Below, one piece after another: positions 41,542-50,410 of a DNA stretch of 64,000 nt. The notes beneath the pieces are model-generated. The model made no database searches, had not been told where the DNA came from, and saw nothing but the letters and a program-made list of their open reading frames with translations. The position numbers and the translations under genes were made by a program. Within the stretch, counting starts at the first letter, position 1, and each line of letters starts with the position of its first letter. This stretch comes from an uncultured Prevotellaceae bacterium (GTDB lineage Bacteria > Bacteroidota > Bacteroidia > Bacteroidales > Bacteroidaceae). The stretch lies in NCBI GenBank assembly GCA_900316575.1, contig ONDJ01000001.1, forward strand, positions 186,001 through 250,000. The letters are read 5' to 3'.

Positions 41542-42710
41542 TCTTCTTCAAGCATTTCAAGGTCAAACTCTTCCAAATCTTCTTCCTCCTCTTCGCTTTC
41601 TTCACCTTCCTGAAGAAAACCTTCTTCTTCGTCCCAATCAGCAAAGTCGCTCAAAAGGAGAGACACTTCACGATCACGGTGAATAAAATCCTCGTTGTTT
41701 TCCTCCTCTATGGGAGCATCGCTGACATTAAGGCTCTCCCAAAGAACGTCCTTAAGCCCGTCAATGCCTTTACCCGAAACTGCTGAAATAAAAACGGTAG
41801 TAACATCCTTGGGCAATGTGGGGCGGAGCATCTCTTCTAACTCTTCGTCAATGAGGTCGCATTTACTGACAGCCAAGACGCGCTGTTTTTGTAGCATCGC
41901 GGGATTGTATTTTTCCAATTCTCGGAGCAGGATGTGATAGCTCTCTGCAATGTCGTCGCTATCGGCAGGGACCATGAAAAGCAAAACAGAATTGCGCTCT
42001 ATATGGCGCAAGAAACGAAGTCCCAAACCACGTCCTTCGGCGGCTCCTTCAATGATACCAGGAATGTCGGCCATAACAAAAGAGCGATTGTCGCGATAGG
42101 CCACAACGCCTACTGAGGGTTCAAGCGTGGTAAACGGATAGTTAGCTATCTTGGGGCGGGCGGCTGATACAGCCGAAACGAGCGTACTCTTACCTGCATT
42201 GGGAAAGCCAACAAGCCCTACGTCGGCAAGCATTTTGAGTTCCAGCACGATGGTCTTCTCTTGCATAGGTTCGCCAGGCTGGGCATAACGGGGAGTTTGG
42301 TTAGTAGCTGAACGAAACTGCCAGTTGCCTAATCCGCCGCGTCCTCCCTTCAAGAGCATCACAGTGTCGCCATCATGGGTCACATCACAAAGATACTTGC
42401 CTGTTTCTGCATCATAGGCTACAGTGCCACAAGGAACTTCTATATAACGATCTTCACCGTCACTACCATGCGAACAATTCTTTCCACCAGCTCCACCATT
42501 GCCCGCAAAGACATGGCGGTCGTAGCGCAAATGAAGAAGCGTCCAATAGTTGCGATTGGCCCGCAGATACACATTGCCACCGCGTCCGCCATCGCCGCCA
42601 TCGGGTCCGCCATTGGGCTGATACTTCGCACGATGTAGGTGCATAGAACCACGTCCGCCCTTGCCCGAGCGACAGAAAATCTTTACGTAGTCAATGAAAT
42701 TAGAAGCCAT
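41538..42710 (-). CDS. obg: GTPase Obg/CgtA
   Basis: A 390-residue GTPase. The glycine-rich Obg fold at the start ([28 protein letters not shown]... in parts) is followed by the G domain ([37 protein letters not shown]) and a very acidic tail (roughly 50 residues rich in E and D). ATG 42710 is preferred to a TTG 12 bases upstream. Involved in ribosome assembly and stringent control. It is fourth in the hpt-adk-obg-pgeF run. Confidence 0.95.
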   Translation of the reverse strand: MASNFIDYVKIFCRSGKGGRGSMHLHRAKYQPNGGPDGGDGGRGGNVYLRANRNYWTLLHLRYDRHVFAGNGGAGGKNCSHGSDGEDRYIEVPCGTVAYDAETGKYLCDVTHDGDTVMLLKGGRGGLGNWQFRSATNQTPRYAQPGEPMQEKTIVLELKMLADVGLVGFPNAGKSTLVSAVSAARPKIANYPFTTLEPSVGVVAYRDNRSFVMADIPGIIEGAAEGRGLGLRFLRHIERNSVLLFMVPADSDDIAESYHILLRELEKYNPAMLQKQRVLAVSKCDLIDEELEEMLRPTLPKDVTTVFISAVSGKGIDGLKDVLWESLNVSDAPIEEENNEDFIHRDREVSLLLSDFADWDEEEGFLQEGEESEEEEEDLEEFDLEMLEEE

Positions 42711-42726
42711 GCTATTTGACAATTGA

Positions 42727-42790
42727 ACAATTTACCATTTGGCAAAGTCCGTTGGCTTTTCAGCCACTCTACCGCCAAATAGTAAATTGT
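42727..42790. repeat. 17-bp inverted repeat upstream of obg
   Basis: ACAATTTACCATTTGGC (42727-42743) pairs with 42774-42790 with one mismatch, loop of 30 bases that contains its own TTGGC/GCCA hairpin. It is related to the repeat at 40370. An A-run follows on the plus strand, so on the minus strand the T-run precedes the hairpin and the element is not a normal terminator. Confidence 0.7.
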
Positions 42791-42808
42791 CAAAAAAAAG
42801 TAAAAGAA

Positions 42809-43378
42809 TTAAAGAGCGTCTATTACAGCACGCAGAGCTGCATTGATTTCGTCCAGCTCGCCATAGCCTTTCACTGCGTGGCGTAGGCCTTCAGCTTCAT
42901 ACCAAGCGATAAGAGGCTGGGTCTGTGCGTTGTAAACTTCAAGGCGCTTAGCAATGGTTTCCTCGTTGTCATCGGCGCGTCCGCTTGTCTTTCCACGGTT
43001 GATAAGACGCTCAATGAGCATTTCATTGGGCACATCAAGTTCGAGCATCGCATGGACAGCTGTATTGCGCTCTGCAAGCATTTTTTTCAAAGCCTCGGCT
43101 TGTGGTATCGTGCGGGGAAACCCATCAAAGATGACACCAGCTTGTTTGGGTAGCGCATCGTAGGTCGCTGCCAGGATGTCTATCATTAGTTCGTCGGGAA
43201 TAAGTTGCCCTTTATCTATATAGCTCTTGGCTGTCTGTCCAAGGGTTGTACCATTTTTGATTTCGCCGCGAAGCACATCACCAGTGCTGATGTGGTCAAA
43301 GCCATAGTGCTTCACAAGCAGATCGCTCTGCGTGCCTTTTCCAGAGCCTGGGGCTCCGAAAATAACAATGTTTCTCAT
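42809..43378 (-). CDS. adk: Adenylate kinase
   Basis: A 189-residue kinase equilibrating ATP, ADP and AMP. The P-loop GAPGSGKGTQ starts at residue 8 and FDGFPRTIPQAEAL is complete; the lid is the short form (INRGKTSGRADDN) without zinc cysteines. hpt ends 21 bases upstream, so these form one operon. Confidence 0.95.
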   Translation of the reverse strand: MRNIVIFGAPGSGKGTQSDLLVKHYGFDHISTGDVLRGEIKNGTTLGQTAKSYIDKGQLIPDELMIDILAATYDALPKQAGVIFDGFPRTIPQAEALKKMLAERNTAVHAMLELDVPNEMLIERLINRGKTSGRADDNEETIAKRLEVYNAQTQPLIAWYEAEGLRHAVKGYGELDEINAALRAVIDAL

Positions 43379-43399
43379 AAAGATATGTAAGGTTTGTTT

Positions 43400-43936
43400 T
43401 TATTCTGTTACAACATAAATATCTCGCAAGCCTCGCCCATAGCGGTCGTAATCAAGGCCATAACCAACAATAAAGTCGTTGGGTATGCGAAAGCAACAAT
43501 AGGGAATATCAAGTTCCACCTGCAAGTTGCCTGGTTTTACCAACAGCGAACAAATGTGCACTTCGGCTGGGTTGTTTTTTTTGATTTCTTCGATGATACG
43601 CGTCATGGAAAGTCCACTGTCGATAATGTCTTCGACGATGACTACCGTGCGTCCTTCAAGGTTCTCGTTCAGTCCAATAAGATCTGTCACTTTTCCTGTG
43701 GAAGAGGTGCCTTCATAGCTTGCAACTTTGATAAATGAAATTTCAGCTGGAATGCTTACAGCGCGCATTAAGTCGGCTGCAAACATAAACGAGCCATTCA
43801 GGATGCCTACAAAGAGCGGATCCTTGCCTTGAAGGTCGTTGCTGATTTGGTTGGCGACTTCGCGGATACGTTGTTGGATTTCGGCTTCACGAAGATACAT
43901 CTTGAAGTTGCGATCAAGGATTTTCACGGTGTCCAT
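43400..43936 (-). CDS. hpt: Hypoxanthine phosphoribosyltransferase
   Basis: A 178-residue type I phosphoribosyltransferase with the PRPP loop VVIVEDIIDSGLSM and the GYGLDYDRYGRGLRDIYV end region. It salvages hypoxanthine (and probably guanine) with PRPP. It leads the hpt-adk-obg-pgeF operon and has its own promoter. Confidence 0.95.
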   Translation of the reverse strand: MDTVKILDRNFKMYLREAEIQQRIREVANQISNDLQGKDPLFVGILNGSFMFAADLMRAVSIPAEISFIKVASYEGTSSTGKVTDLIGLNENLEGRTVVIVEDIIDSGLSMTRIIEEIKKNNPAEVHICSLLVKPGNLQVELDIPYCCFRIPNDFIVGYGLDYDRYGRGLRDIYVVTE

Positions 43937-43962
43937 GGCGAGTATATATTAAAAGTTGTATG

Positions 43963-43970
43963 CAAAAGTA
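43963..43970 (-). promoter_or_regulatory. -7 element before hpt
   Basis: Minus strand TACTTTTG, 26 bases before the ATG at 43936. No clear upstream TTTG at 19-21 bases. Confidence 0.6.
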
Positions 43971-44052
43971 GGCAAAAAGCCCAAAATAAGAAATATGGCT
44001 ACCATATAAAACAATAAGCCTTAGTCTCTGCGGGCATTTTTTCAAGTTTTTC

Positions 44053-47000
44053 CTATTGGCTTGAGATTGACGGTGTTTCTTTTTTCTTACGACGGAACAG
44101 ATCAAAAAAGCGATTGAAGCTACGCTGAACAACGAAACCTACTCCTTGTGTGGTCAGTGAATTTTTGGTGAAATAACGGTCGTTGGTTTCATTGTAAGCT
44201 TTCAGGCGCATTCCGCCACCTGACGTAAGCAGATACTGTACGTCAAAATCGCCGACCACGGTGCCTCCTTGTTGGGTTGCACTATTGCGATAGCCAAAGT
44301 TTCCGTTTATGAGCAGGCGATTGTTCAACAAGCGTCCACCGATCTGTCCTTCTACTCCTACATCCTCCCAACCATAGTTGCCCGTGCTGAGATTGGTGCC
44401 AAAGGTCCAATTGCTCTGTCCCATGGCTGAAGAAATGAAATTGTTGAGCTGTCCGCTCAGGGTGTTGCTCAAGAAAGAGTTCATTGCGGTTTCGCCTTGC
44501 GACTGTGTCTGCTCTGTGCTGGCATAGTCATAGGTATAGAAGCGTCCGATGGCCAACAGATAGAGAACCTGCCTGTTCATCTCTTCATCGGTAGAAATCA
44601 AGGAACGCACCATTTGCTGAACATCTTGGCTCACGGTAGGCATTTCCAAATCAAAGCGAACTTTGGGATCTTGGAGTTGACCGCTGAAATTGAGTAGGCA
44701 GTTTACTCGAATGCCGTTCTGACTAACACCGCCTGTGAGATTGAGGTCGGAAAGTGATGCTGAAGGCACGGTATAAGCCGCCTGCATATCCATTACTCCA
44801 TCAAAGGGTTTGCCACTAAAAACGACTGTGCCGCCTTCCTTGAAATGGAAGTCTTTGTGGATGATGTCCTGAATGGTCATTTTATAAACGCCACCATCTA
44901 CGGTGTAAGTCCCAAAGAGGTTGAACTGTCCTTTATTGAAATAGGTGGCACGCAGTGGACCATGTCCACGTACAACGATGTTGTCGCCCGTTTTTTCATC
45001 CATGATCACTGTGAGCGGGACGTCCGGTTGCATGTCTAAGTTCAAGTTCATATAGACATCGCTGCTACTGGCGGTTGGCTGTTTCTCAAAATTAGCTAAG
45101 GTTTGGCTTTCGCTACCTACCGACGATGGTGCTGGCCTTATGGTGAGCAAGTTGCTTGAAGTATAGTCGTCGGGCAAGTCCAAATGATAGTGGAAATTGC
45201 TACCGCGCTCGGGGCGCACATTGATGTCGCAATCCAAGCGGCCTGGCTCTCCCCTGACACTCACCTGCCCTGAGGCAAGGGCGTGGGAAGAGAATGTCAG
45301 GTCGGAAGTGCGCGATCGGTCGTAGATGAGGCAATGGTCTAAGTCAAAATCGAAGTTGTACTCAAAGTCTCCTAAAAATTGATGCTGCACTTTCCCCACA
45401 GCTCTAGCAAAACCATTTTGGTTGTCGTGAACGTTGCCACTGCGTATGTCTATCAATCCTGGTGTCATGACAACGTTTGCACTGTCAACCTGGTAGCTGC
45501 ATCCAAGCACAGGAATACCTCCATCTACATTTGCCAACACGTTGCCTGTGAGTTGCAGCTCTTTGAAAGTACCAGCAAGGCGGGCATATCCCTTAGCTCG
45601 TCCGCTAAAGTTGTGGAGGAAGCCACCGATATACTTTCTTAGGAATTGCAGATTGGTATTCCGTGCATCGATGTTTAAGTCTAGCATTTCCTGCTGTGGC
45701 AACACTTGCCCTTTAACCAATGTACGCCCTAAAGGAGCCTCTAACAGATCGGCATCTAAGTCTATCGTAAGTGCTTGAAGATCCACTTCGCCCTTGATAT
45801 CTGCCAATCCGAGTGGGCCGCCGTTGATTGAAAAATCATCAATAAGCAAATTCGACTTTATGATAGGTTTTCCGCTTTGGAACGTAAGCACCGCATGTCC
45901 GTCGGCAATGCCTGCGAAATAAACGGGATGGAATTTCAGCAGGTCAAAGACGTATTCCAGATTGATGCCCCGCAAGTCGGCTGTGATGCTGTCGGGACTT
46001 CCTTGGCTGAACGCTCCGTCAACTACGATATGCTGGCTTTCGTGCTCTGCGTAGAGTTTATTAACAGCCAGTGTATCCCTACCCCAATAAACGGTGCCAC
46101 CAAAAAGTGTCCACACGCTATCCTTGAAGAACACTTCAGTAGGCTTCAAGTCTGTGCGCAATGTGGTTTTTCCTTCACGGGGTGGAAAAGTATAAGCTGC
46201 CATCTCACCATGAAAAACGTCTTGCTTATCTCGCCACGATATGAGCGTATTAAGCTCGCCGCCAGTAGTTTGAACCGATGCCGCGAGTTCCATGTCCATG
46301 CCTGCAAGTTGTTTCTCGGTCTGGAGCAATATAGAATACTCGCGCCCTTCTCCCTGCAAAAAGGCATTGACACGATTGAACTCTTGTTGAGCGATGCTCA
46401 ACGTGTCAGCTCTAAGGGTGATTTCTGTGCGATGAGAGCCTTCTGCTAAAGTACCTTCAAGCGTGAGCCCAGCAGGGGCTGCGACGGGTATGTGCAACAC
46501 CTTAGAGAAAAGTGCATCATCACTTATATTGGCAACTACATGCCATGCGGCGTCACCTATCTCTTCGTGCATTTTTGCCTCGGGCCAAAAGAGAGGAACA
46601 AAACGCGGCACTGCTCGCATCAAGATACTTTCCACGGCTGCTTGTATCCGCTTAGGATCAAGTGAACCTTGCATAGATAGTTCGCCATAAGGTGTCTGAA
46701 GGTTTACATCATGGCCTTCGCGGATGGGATGGAGGGCGAGCGTAATATCTTCTTGCGAAAACGTTTGCCCACCGCTGACTATCGTTAATTGAGCAAGCGT
46801 TGCCTTACCATCGAGCGAAGCCAAATGAGCTAGGTCGTTGGCCTCAACCGTGCCGTCTAAGCTAAAAACGGTTCCATTAGGCACATCTATCCCCCACGCG
46901 GCTGGTTCAAAACGCTTTACCACGCCTTGCCACTTGAGTTGCTGCAAATCGGATCCTGAGATGGTGGCTGTGAGTTGTCCATAGAGCGTTGCAGCTGCGT

Positions 47001-48516
47001 CACGGCTGTCAATCTTAAGTGCTAAGTCCGTGGTTGAGATATGCCCGATAGTACTAATGTCAGTAACAAGTCGGCCTCTGTAAACCATCTGCTGCAAATG
47101 CAAGTTTCCATCAAAGGCTTGTGGTGTTCCACCTTGAAGCGAAACCGTGCCATCTACTTGTGCAGACATCGGACCAGGCAAGTCGCTGTTCCCCAAGAGT
47201 TGCGCGAGATCTATTTGTTTTAGGAACAGGTTTCCTTCTACACGCTGCGGTGTGTAAACGGCATGTCCGCTTACTGCTCCTTGCGAAGTTGAGAGCTCCC
47301 CATCAAAAGATGCTTTATCACCGCTGCGCCAAGCAAGGTTTCCCTGAAAATCAATACTGCCGAGTTGCTGTACGATGTCGGGAAGTGTGCCTATCCCTAA
47401 GTTACCCATAAAAGCGTTCAGATGCTTGGCATTAGTGGTCAGGTGTTGGCTGTTGAGCATCACAGCTATGAGCTTTTGACCACTGAAATCGGCTTGCAAG
47501 TCGCCTTGGAATGCAAGCTGAGGATTGTCAATAAAGAGGTTGGTGCCGCTTAGCGCGATGTGGCGCGGGCTGATATCAAAAGCGGTTGTTAATGAAAGCG
47601 TTGATCGTATGCGCGACAATTCGGGCAGAAGCATTGACATGTCGTCGGTACTGATTTTAGCGTCTTTGATGACACCTGATGTATGCAATGTGCCGAGAAA
47701 GTTTCTGCTATCAAAGAGAAGAGCTAATTCGCGCTGGCTTATATAACTCCGTGGCAAGCGTAATACAAAGTTGCGCAATCGGATTCCTTGGTCATTGCGC
47801 CACAATTCTCCTTGGAGCTGATTGATGGTAAATCCGCTACGTTCACGAAAGGAAAGCTCACGCACCTTGACGTGCTGAAGTGTATCGGTAATTGAAGGCA
47901 ACGACAGTGAAGCCGAGAGGTCGGACACCGCAATATGGTGGGACGAAAAGCGGCCAGGAAGAGGAGCAGACTTGTCGCGTTGGTCAAAACTGAACTTGAA
48001 GCGCCGAACAACCAGTTGACTTATGCTAATATCAGTGGGACGCGACGGCTCTTCTTCGCTCTTGAAAGCATCAAAGAGAAACTGAATGTTGGTCGCCGTG
48101 TCTTCGCGCAGTTGGTAAATGTGGGCTTCGCCATCAAGCAAGGCAATAGAGCGCAAGCGCACCTTTCCAGTGCTTAATAATTGTCTGACGGAAACGCTAC
48201 CGTTGAGCGTTTCGGCTGTTATCATCAGGGAATCTGCGCGGTCGTAAAGTTTTACACCCTTTAGAGCAATGTGGCCAGGCAGACCGATGCGGGCTTCGCC
48301 TATCTCAACCCGTGCTCCAATTTGTTCAGCAAGGCGTGTAGCCACTTCGTTTGCAAGCCAGCGACTTCCGCTCTGTGTGTCTAAATAGAGACAGAGAGCC
48401 GCATATCCTCCCACAACGAGGATAAACAGACTAACAAATATGAAGCGTAGAAATTTGATAACAGAAATGGCACAAAGGCCGTGAGTGTTTGTTTTCCTTT
48501 TCCTTACTGCTGGCAA
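44053..48516 (-). CDS. tamB: TamB-family (DUF490) translocation/assembly protein, copy 1
   Basis: A 1487-residue protein: short basic N terminus, one membrane anchor (about residues 22-45, FLRFIFVSLFILVVGGYAAL), a very long beta-rich domain, and a TamB C-terminal domain (DVQYLLTSGGGMRLKAYNETNDRYFTKNS split; FRRKKKE end). TamB links inner and outer membranes and aids lipid or barrel-protein traffic. The only start in range is TTG 48516; ATG is absent, and a TACTTTTG element overlaps that TTG (see findings). A second TamB-like gene is at 59.9-64 kb. Confidence 0.88.
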   Translation of the reverse strand: MPAVRKRKTNTHGLCAISVIKFLRFIFVSLFILVVGGYAALCLYLDTQSGSRWLANEVATRLAEQIGARVEIGEARIGLPGHIALKGVKLYDRADSLMITAETLNGSVSVRQLLSTGKVRLRSIALLDGEAHIYQLREDTATNIQFLFDAFKSEEEPSRPTDISISQLVVRRFKFSFDQRDKSAPLPGRFSSHHIAVSDLSASLSLPSITDTLQHVKVRELSFRERSGFTINQLQGELWRNDQGIRLRNFVLRLPRSYISQRELALLFDSRNFLGTLHTSGVIKDAKISTDDMSMLLPELSRIRSTLSLTTAFDISPRHIALSGTNLFIDNPQLAFQGDLQADFSGQKLIAVMLNSQHLTTNAKHLNAFMGNLGIGTLPDIVQQLGSIDFQGNLAWRSGDKASFDGELSTSQGAVSGHAVYTPQRVEGNLFLKQIDLAQLLGNSDLPGPMSAQVDGTVSLQGGTPQAFDGNLHLQQMVYRGRLVTDISTIGHISTTDLALKIDSRDAAATLYGQLTATISGSDLQQLKWQGVVKRFEPAAWGIDVPNGTVFSLDGTVEANDLAHLASLDGKATLAQLTIVSGGQTFSQEDITLALHPIREGHDVNLQTPYGELSMQGSLDPKRIQAAVESILMRAVPRFVPLFWPEAKMHEEIGDAAWHVVANISDDALFSKVLHIPVAAPAGLTLEGTLAEGSHRTEITLRADTLSIAQQEFNRVNAFLQGEGREYSILLQTEKQLAGMDMELAASVQTTGGELNTLISWRDKQDVFHGEMAAYTFPPREGKTTLRTDLKPTEVFFKDSVWTLFGGTVYWGRDTLAVNKLYAEHESQHIVVDGAFSQGSPDSITADLRGINLEYVFDLLKFHPVYFAGIADGHAVLTFQSGKPIIKSNLLIDDFSINGGPLGLADIKGEVDLQALTIDLDADLLEAPLGRTLVKGQVLPQQEMLDLNIDARNTNLQFLRKYIGGFLHNFSGRAKGYARLAGTFKELQLTGNVLANVDGGIPVLGCSYQVDSANVVMTPGLIDIRSGNVHDNQNGFARAVGKVQHQFLGDFEYNFDFDLDHCLIYDRSRTSDLTFSSHALASGQVSVRGEPGRLDCDINVRPERGSNFHYHLDLPDDYTSSNLLTIRPAPSSVGSESQTLANFEKQPTASSSDVYMNLNLDMQPDVPLTVIMDEKTGDNIVVRGHGPLRATYFNKGQFNLFGTYTVDGGVYKMTIQDIIHKDFHFKEGGTVVFSGKPFDGVMDMQAAYTVPSASLSDLNLTGGVSQNGIRVNCLLNFSGQLQDPKVRFDLEMPTVSQDVQQMVRSLISTDEEMNRQVLYLLAIGRFYTYDYASTEQTQSQGETAMNSFLSNTLSGQLNNFISSAMGQSNWTFGTNLSTGNYGWEDVGVEGQIGGRLLNNRLLINGNFGYRNSATQQGGTVVGDFDVQYLLTSGGGMRLKAYNETNDRYFTKNSLTTQGVGFVVQRSFNRFFDLFRRKKKETPSISSQ

Positions 48517-48521
48517 AAGTA
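48514..48521 (-). promoter_or_regulatory. -7-like motif overlapping the TamB start
   Basis: TACTTTTG occurs at 48514-48521; its last three bases are the predicted TTG start. If the motif is a real promoter, transcription would begin downstream of the start codon, so one of the two calls must be wrong. Confidence 0.3.
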
Positions 48522-48574
48522 CGAAAAAAGCTCCCTACTTTACCGCCTACCTAAATAAAAACCGCACGACACGG

Positions 48575-49522
48575 TCATTCAAAGACAACATAGGGCTCTA
48601 AGCGACTAAGGTCGGAAGCTGTGAAATAGGGACTAAGCCGCAGGTCGGAAAGTGAAGTGAGACCACCGTAGCGTCTGCGGAAGTTCATGATTTCGCGTGC
48701 TTGCTCGTAGTTGATGTAAGGATGTCGCATCAAGGCTTGAAACGTTGCCTTATTAAGGTCTAATTGCTCTTGCACTTCGCCTGCATCAACGGTAAACCAT
48801 TTTTCTATGCCAGCGGGCAAACCTTTAATTTCGCTCAACTGTGACACACTGACAAAGCCACCCAACGCTTCGCGATATTTTACGATTTGCGAAGCCCGAT
48901 ATGGTCCGATTTCGGGAATACGACGCAGTTCTGTGGTGTCACATTCATTGAGATTGAGTGTAACACTGCCGGGCTTGTACTTTTCGGGATAAGAACTCGC
49001 GCCTGCACTTTCTGATGCCGCCGAAGAAGCTGGCTGGTATGCTGTCTGTGAGCTCTTGCCATCTATTCGTATGTATGGAGCAAGGCGCTGATAGTCTTCA
49101 GCAGAAAGCCCATAGAGTCTTGAAAAGTGCTCGGCACTACGCCATTTCCCTCCGTTCCGCCTATATTTCAAAGCATTGTGGGCTTGCCACGGACGAAGCC
49201 CTAAACGCAGAAAGGTAACACTGTCGCAGTGATTGGGATCGAAAGGAAATGTTTCAACCACGCGCGGGCTGTATCCTCGTCTTTTCTTATATGGATAATC
49301 TTTGTGCGAAAACCTATTTTCCCAAGCTTCGCGCTGAGCAAGGGTGTCGGCAGCTATTGCTTGCGAAAAACTATCAAGAGCTGCGGCTTCGCGCTGACTG
49401 AGCGAGGCATCGGTTGCAGGCTTTCGCGTGAAGTAATAGTATGCACTTCCTACAATTACAAGCAACAACACACCCCATGCAAGCAATCCGCGCATGGTAT
49501 GTCGAGAAGGTATGCTAACCAT
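48575..49522 (-). CDS. Helix-hairpin-helix (ComEA-like) membrane-anchored protein
   Basis: A 315-residue protein with an N-terminal anchor (LLAWGVLLLVIVGSAYYYF) and a C-terminal half containing ComEA-type helix-hairpin-helix units, for example NLNECDTTELRRIPEIGPYRASQIVKYREALGG and a second at DLNKATFQALMRHPYINYEQAREIMNFRR, both broken by lower conservation. ComEA proteins bind incoming DNA; here binding to DNA is inference. It is 6 bases downstream of the nucleosidase gene. Confidence 0.82.
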   Translation of the reverse strand: MVSIPSRHTMRGLLAWGVLLLVIVGSAYYYFTRKPATDASLSQREAAALDSFSQAIAADTLAQREAWENRFSHKDYPYKKRRGYSPRVVETFPFDPNHCDSVTFLRLGLRPWQAHNALKYRRNGGKWRSAEHFSRLYGLSAEDYQRLAPYIRIDGKSSQTAYQPASSAASESAGASSYPEKYKPGSVTLNLNECDTTELRRIPEIGPYRASQIVKYREALGGFVSVSQLSEIKGLPAGIEKWFTVDAGEVQEQLDLNKATFQALMRHPYINYEQAREIMNFRRRYGGLTSLSDLRLSPYFTASDLSRLEPYVVFE

Positions 49523-49528
49523 CGGGCA

Positions 49529-50149
49529 TTAGCGTTCGGCTTCGTCCTGATAGTTTGCGGCAATAATGTCGCCGTAGTGGTCAAAATAGCTTTCAAGATG
49601 TTGGCAAGCCTCGCTAAGGCGTTCCTCCCAAATACCCACGCTGTTTTTGCCTACAACATCGGTGACGCACTTGACACTCAGGAAATCTATGCCCGCCTGC
49701 CTGCAAACGTAGGCCAGTGCGAAGGCTTCCATATCTACAACATCGCCGCAGGCATCGGCTTCATTGGTAACAAAGCTGTCGCCCGTGGCACAAACGGGAC
49801 AAAGCTCGGGTTCTTCTTTGCCCCCGATGATAGAGGGCGGCAGGCTGTAATGGTCGGGCACCGTGTTATAAAAATGGTCGCTCACTCCCTGAATGCCTAG
49901 GCCGAGCAGATTGCGATCCACAAAGTCGCGGCAAACGAGGATGTCGCCCACACCCAGACGCACGGTGCCTGCACTCCCCACGTTGAGCACCAGCTGTGGA
50001 CGGAGCATCGGTATCACTCTTGAAAGGGAATAAGTGGTAGGCACTTTGCCCACACCGGTTACGAGGGTGTTGACAGTGAAGAGGTCTTCGGGCAAGCTTA
50101 TTTGCTCGGCCTGAAGTGCTGTAACAAGAAGTACTTGCGGCTTTTGCAT
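49529..50149 (-). CDS. Nucleosidase of the MTA/SAH nucleosidase or futalosine hydrolase family
   Basis: A 206-residue enzyme with the family features: VTGVGKVPTTYSLSR, VLNVGSAGT, and the DMEAFALAYV motif that carries the ribose-binding glutamate. Members remove a purine from methylthioadenosine, SAH or futalosine; the sequence does not decide which. It is followed closely by the HHH protein gene and preceded by a YqaE-like gene 57 bases away. Confidence 0.8.
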   Translation of the reverse strand: MQKPQVLLVTALQAEQISLPEDLFTVNTLVTGVGKVPTTYSLSRVIPMLRPQLVLNVGSAGTVRLGVGDILVCRDFVDRNLLGLGIQGVSDHFYNTVPDHYSLPPSIIGGKEEPELCPVCATGDSFVTNEADACGDVVDMEAFALAYVCRQAGIDFLSVKCVTDVVGKNSVGIWEERLSEACQHLESYFDHYGDIIAANYQDEAER

Positions 50150-50206
50150 AGCTGATTAGAAAGATTAGAGGTTAAAGTGTAAAAGTTAGCTGTTGGGCGA
50201 GAAGAA

Positions 50207-50368
50207 CTATTCCGTTTCGCCTTTGTTGAGAATAATCAACGCAGCAAGCACACCTGGCACCCACCCTATCAAAGTGAGGATAGACGTAATGACCACCGAG
50301 CCACAGCCTTTGTCTATAACTGCAAGCGGCGGGAAAATAATGGCCAGGAGAACACGTAGGCAGGACAC
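50207..50368 (-). CDS. YqaE/Pmp3-family (UPF0057) membrane protein
   Basis: A 53-residue frame from GTG 50368 to TAG with two hydrophobic helices: VLLAIIFPPLAVI then the acidic DKGCGS loop and ITSILTLIGWVPGVLAALIIL. This FPPLAV...IGWVPGVLAA pattern is the Pmp3 signature, small proteolipids linked to cation balance and stress in other organisms. A TAA lies in frame upstream, so GTG is the only possible start. No strong promoter or ribosome site was found. Confidence 0.85.
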   Translation of the reverse strand: MSCLRVLLAIIFPPLAVIDKGCGSVVITSILTLIGWVPGVLAALIILNKGETE

Positions 50369-50410
50369 GTTGATGAAAGTTTAAAGGTCAGAGCGATTAG
50401 CGATGAAAGA

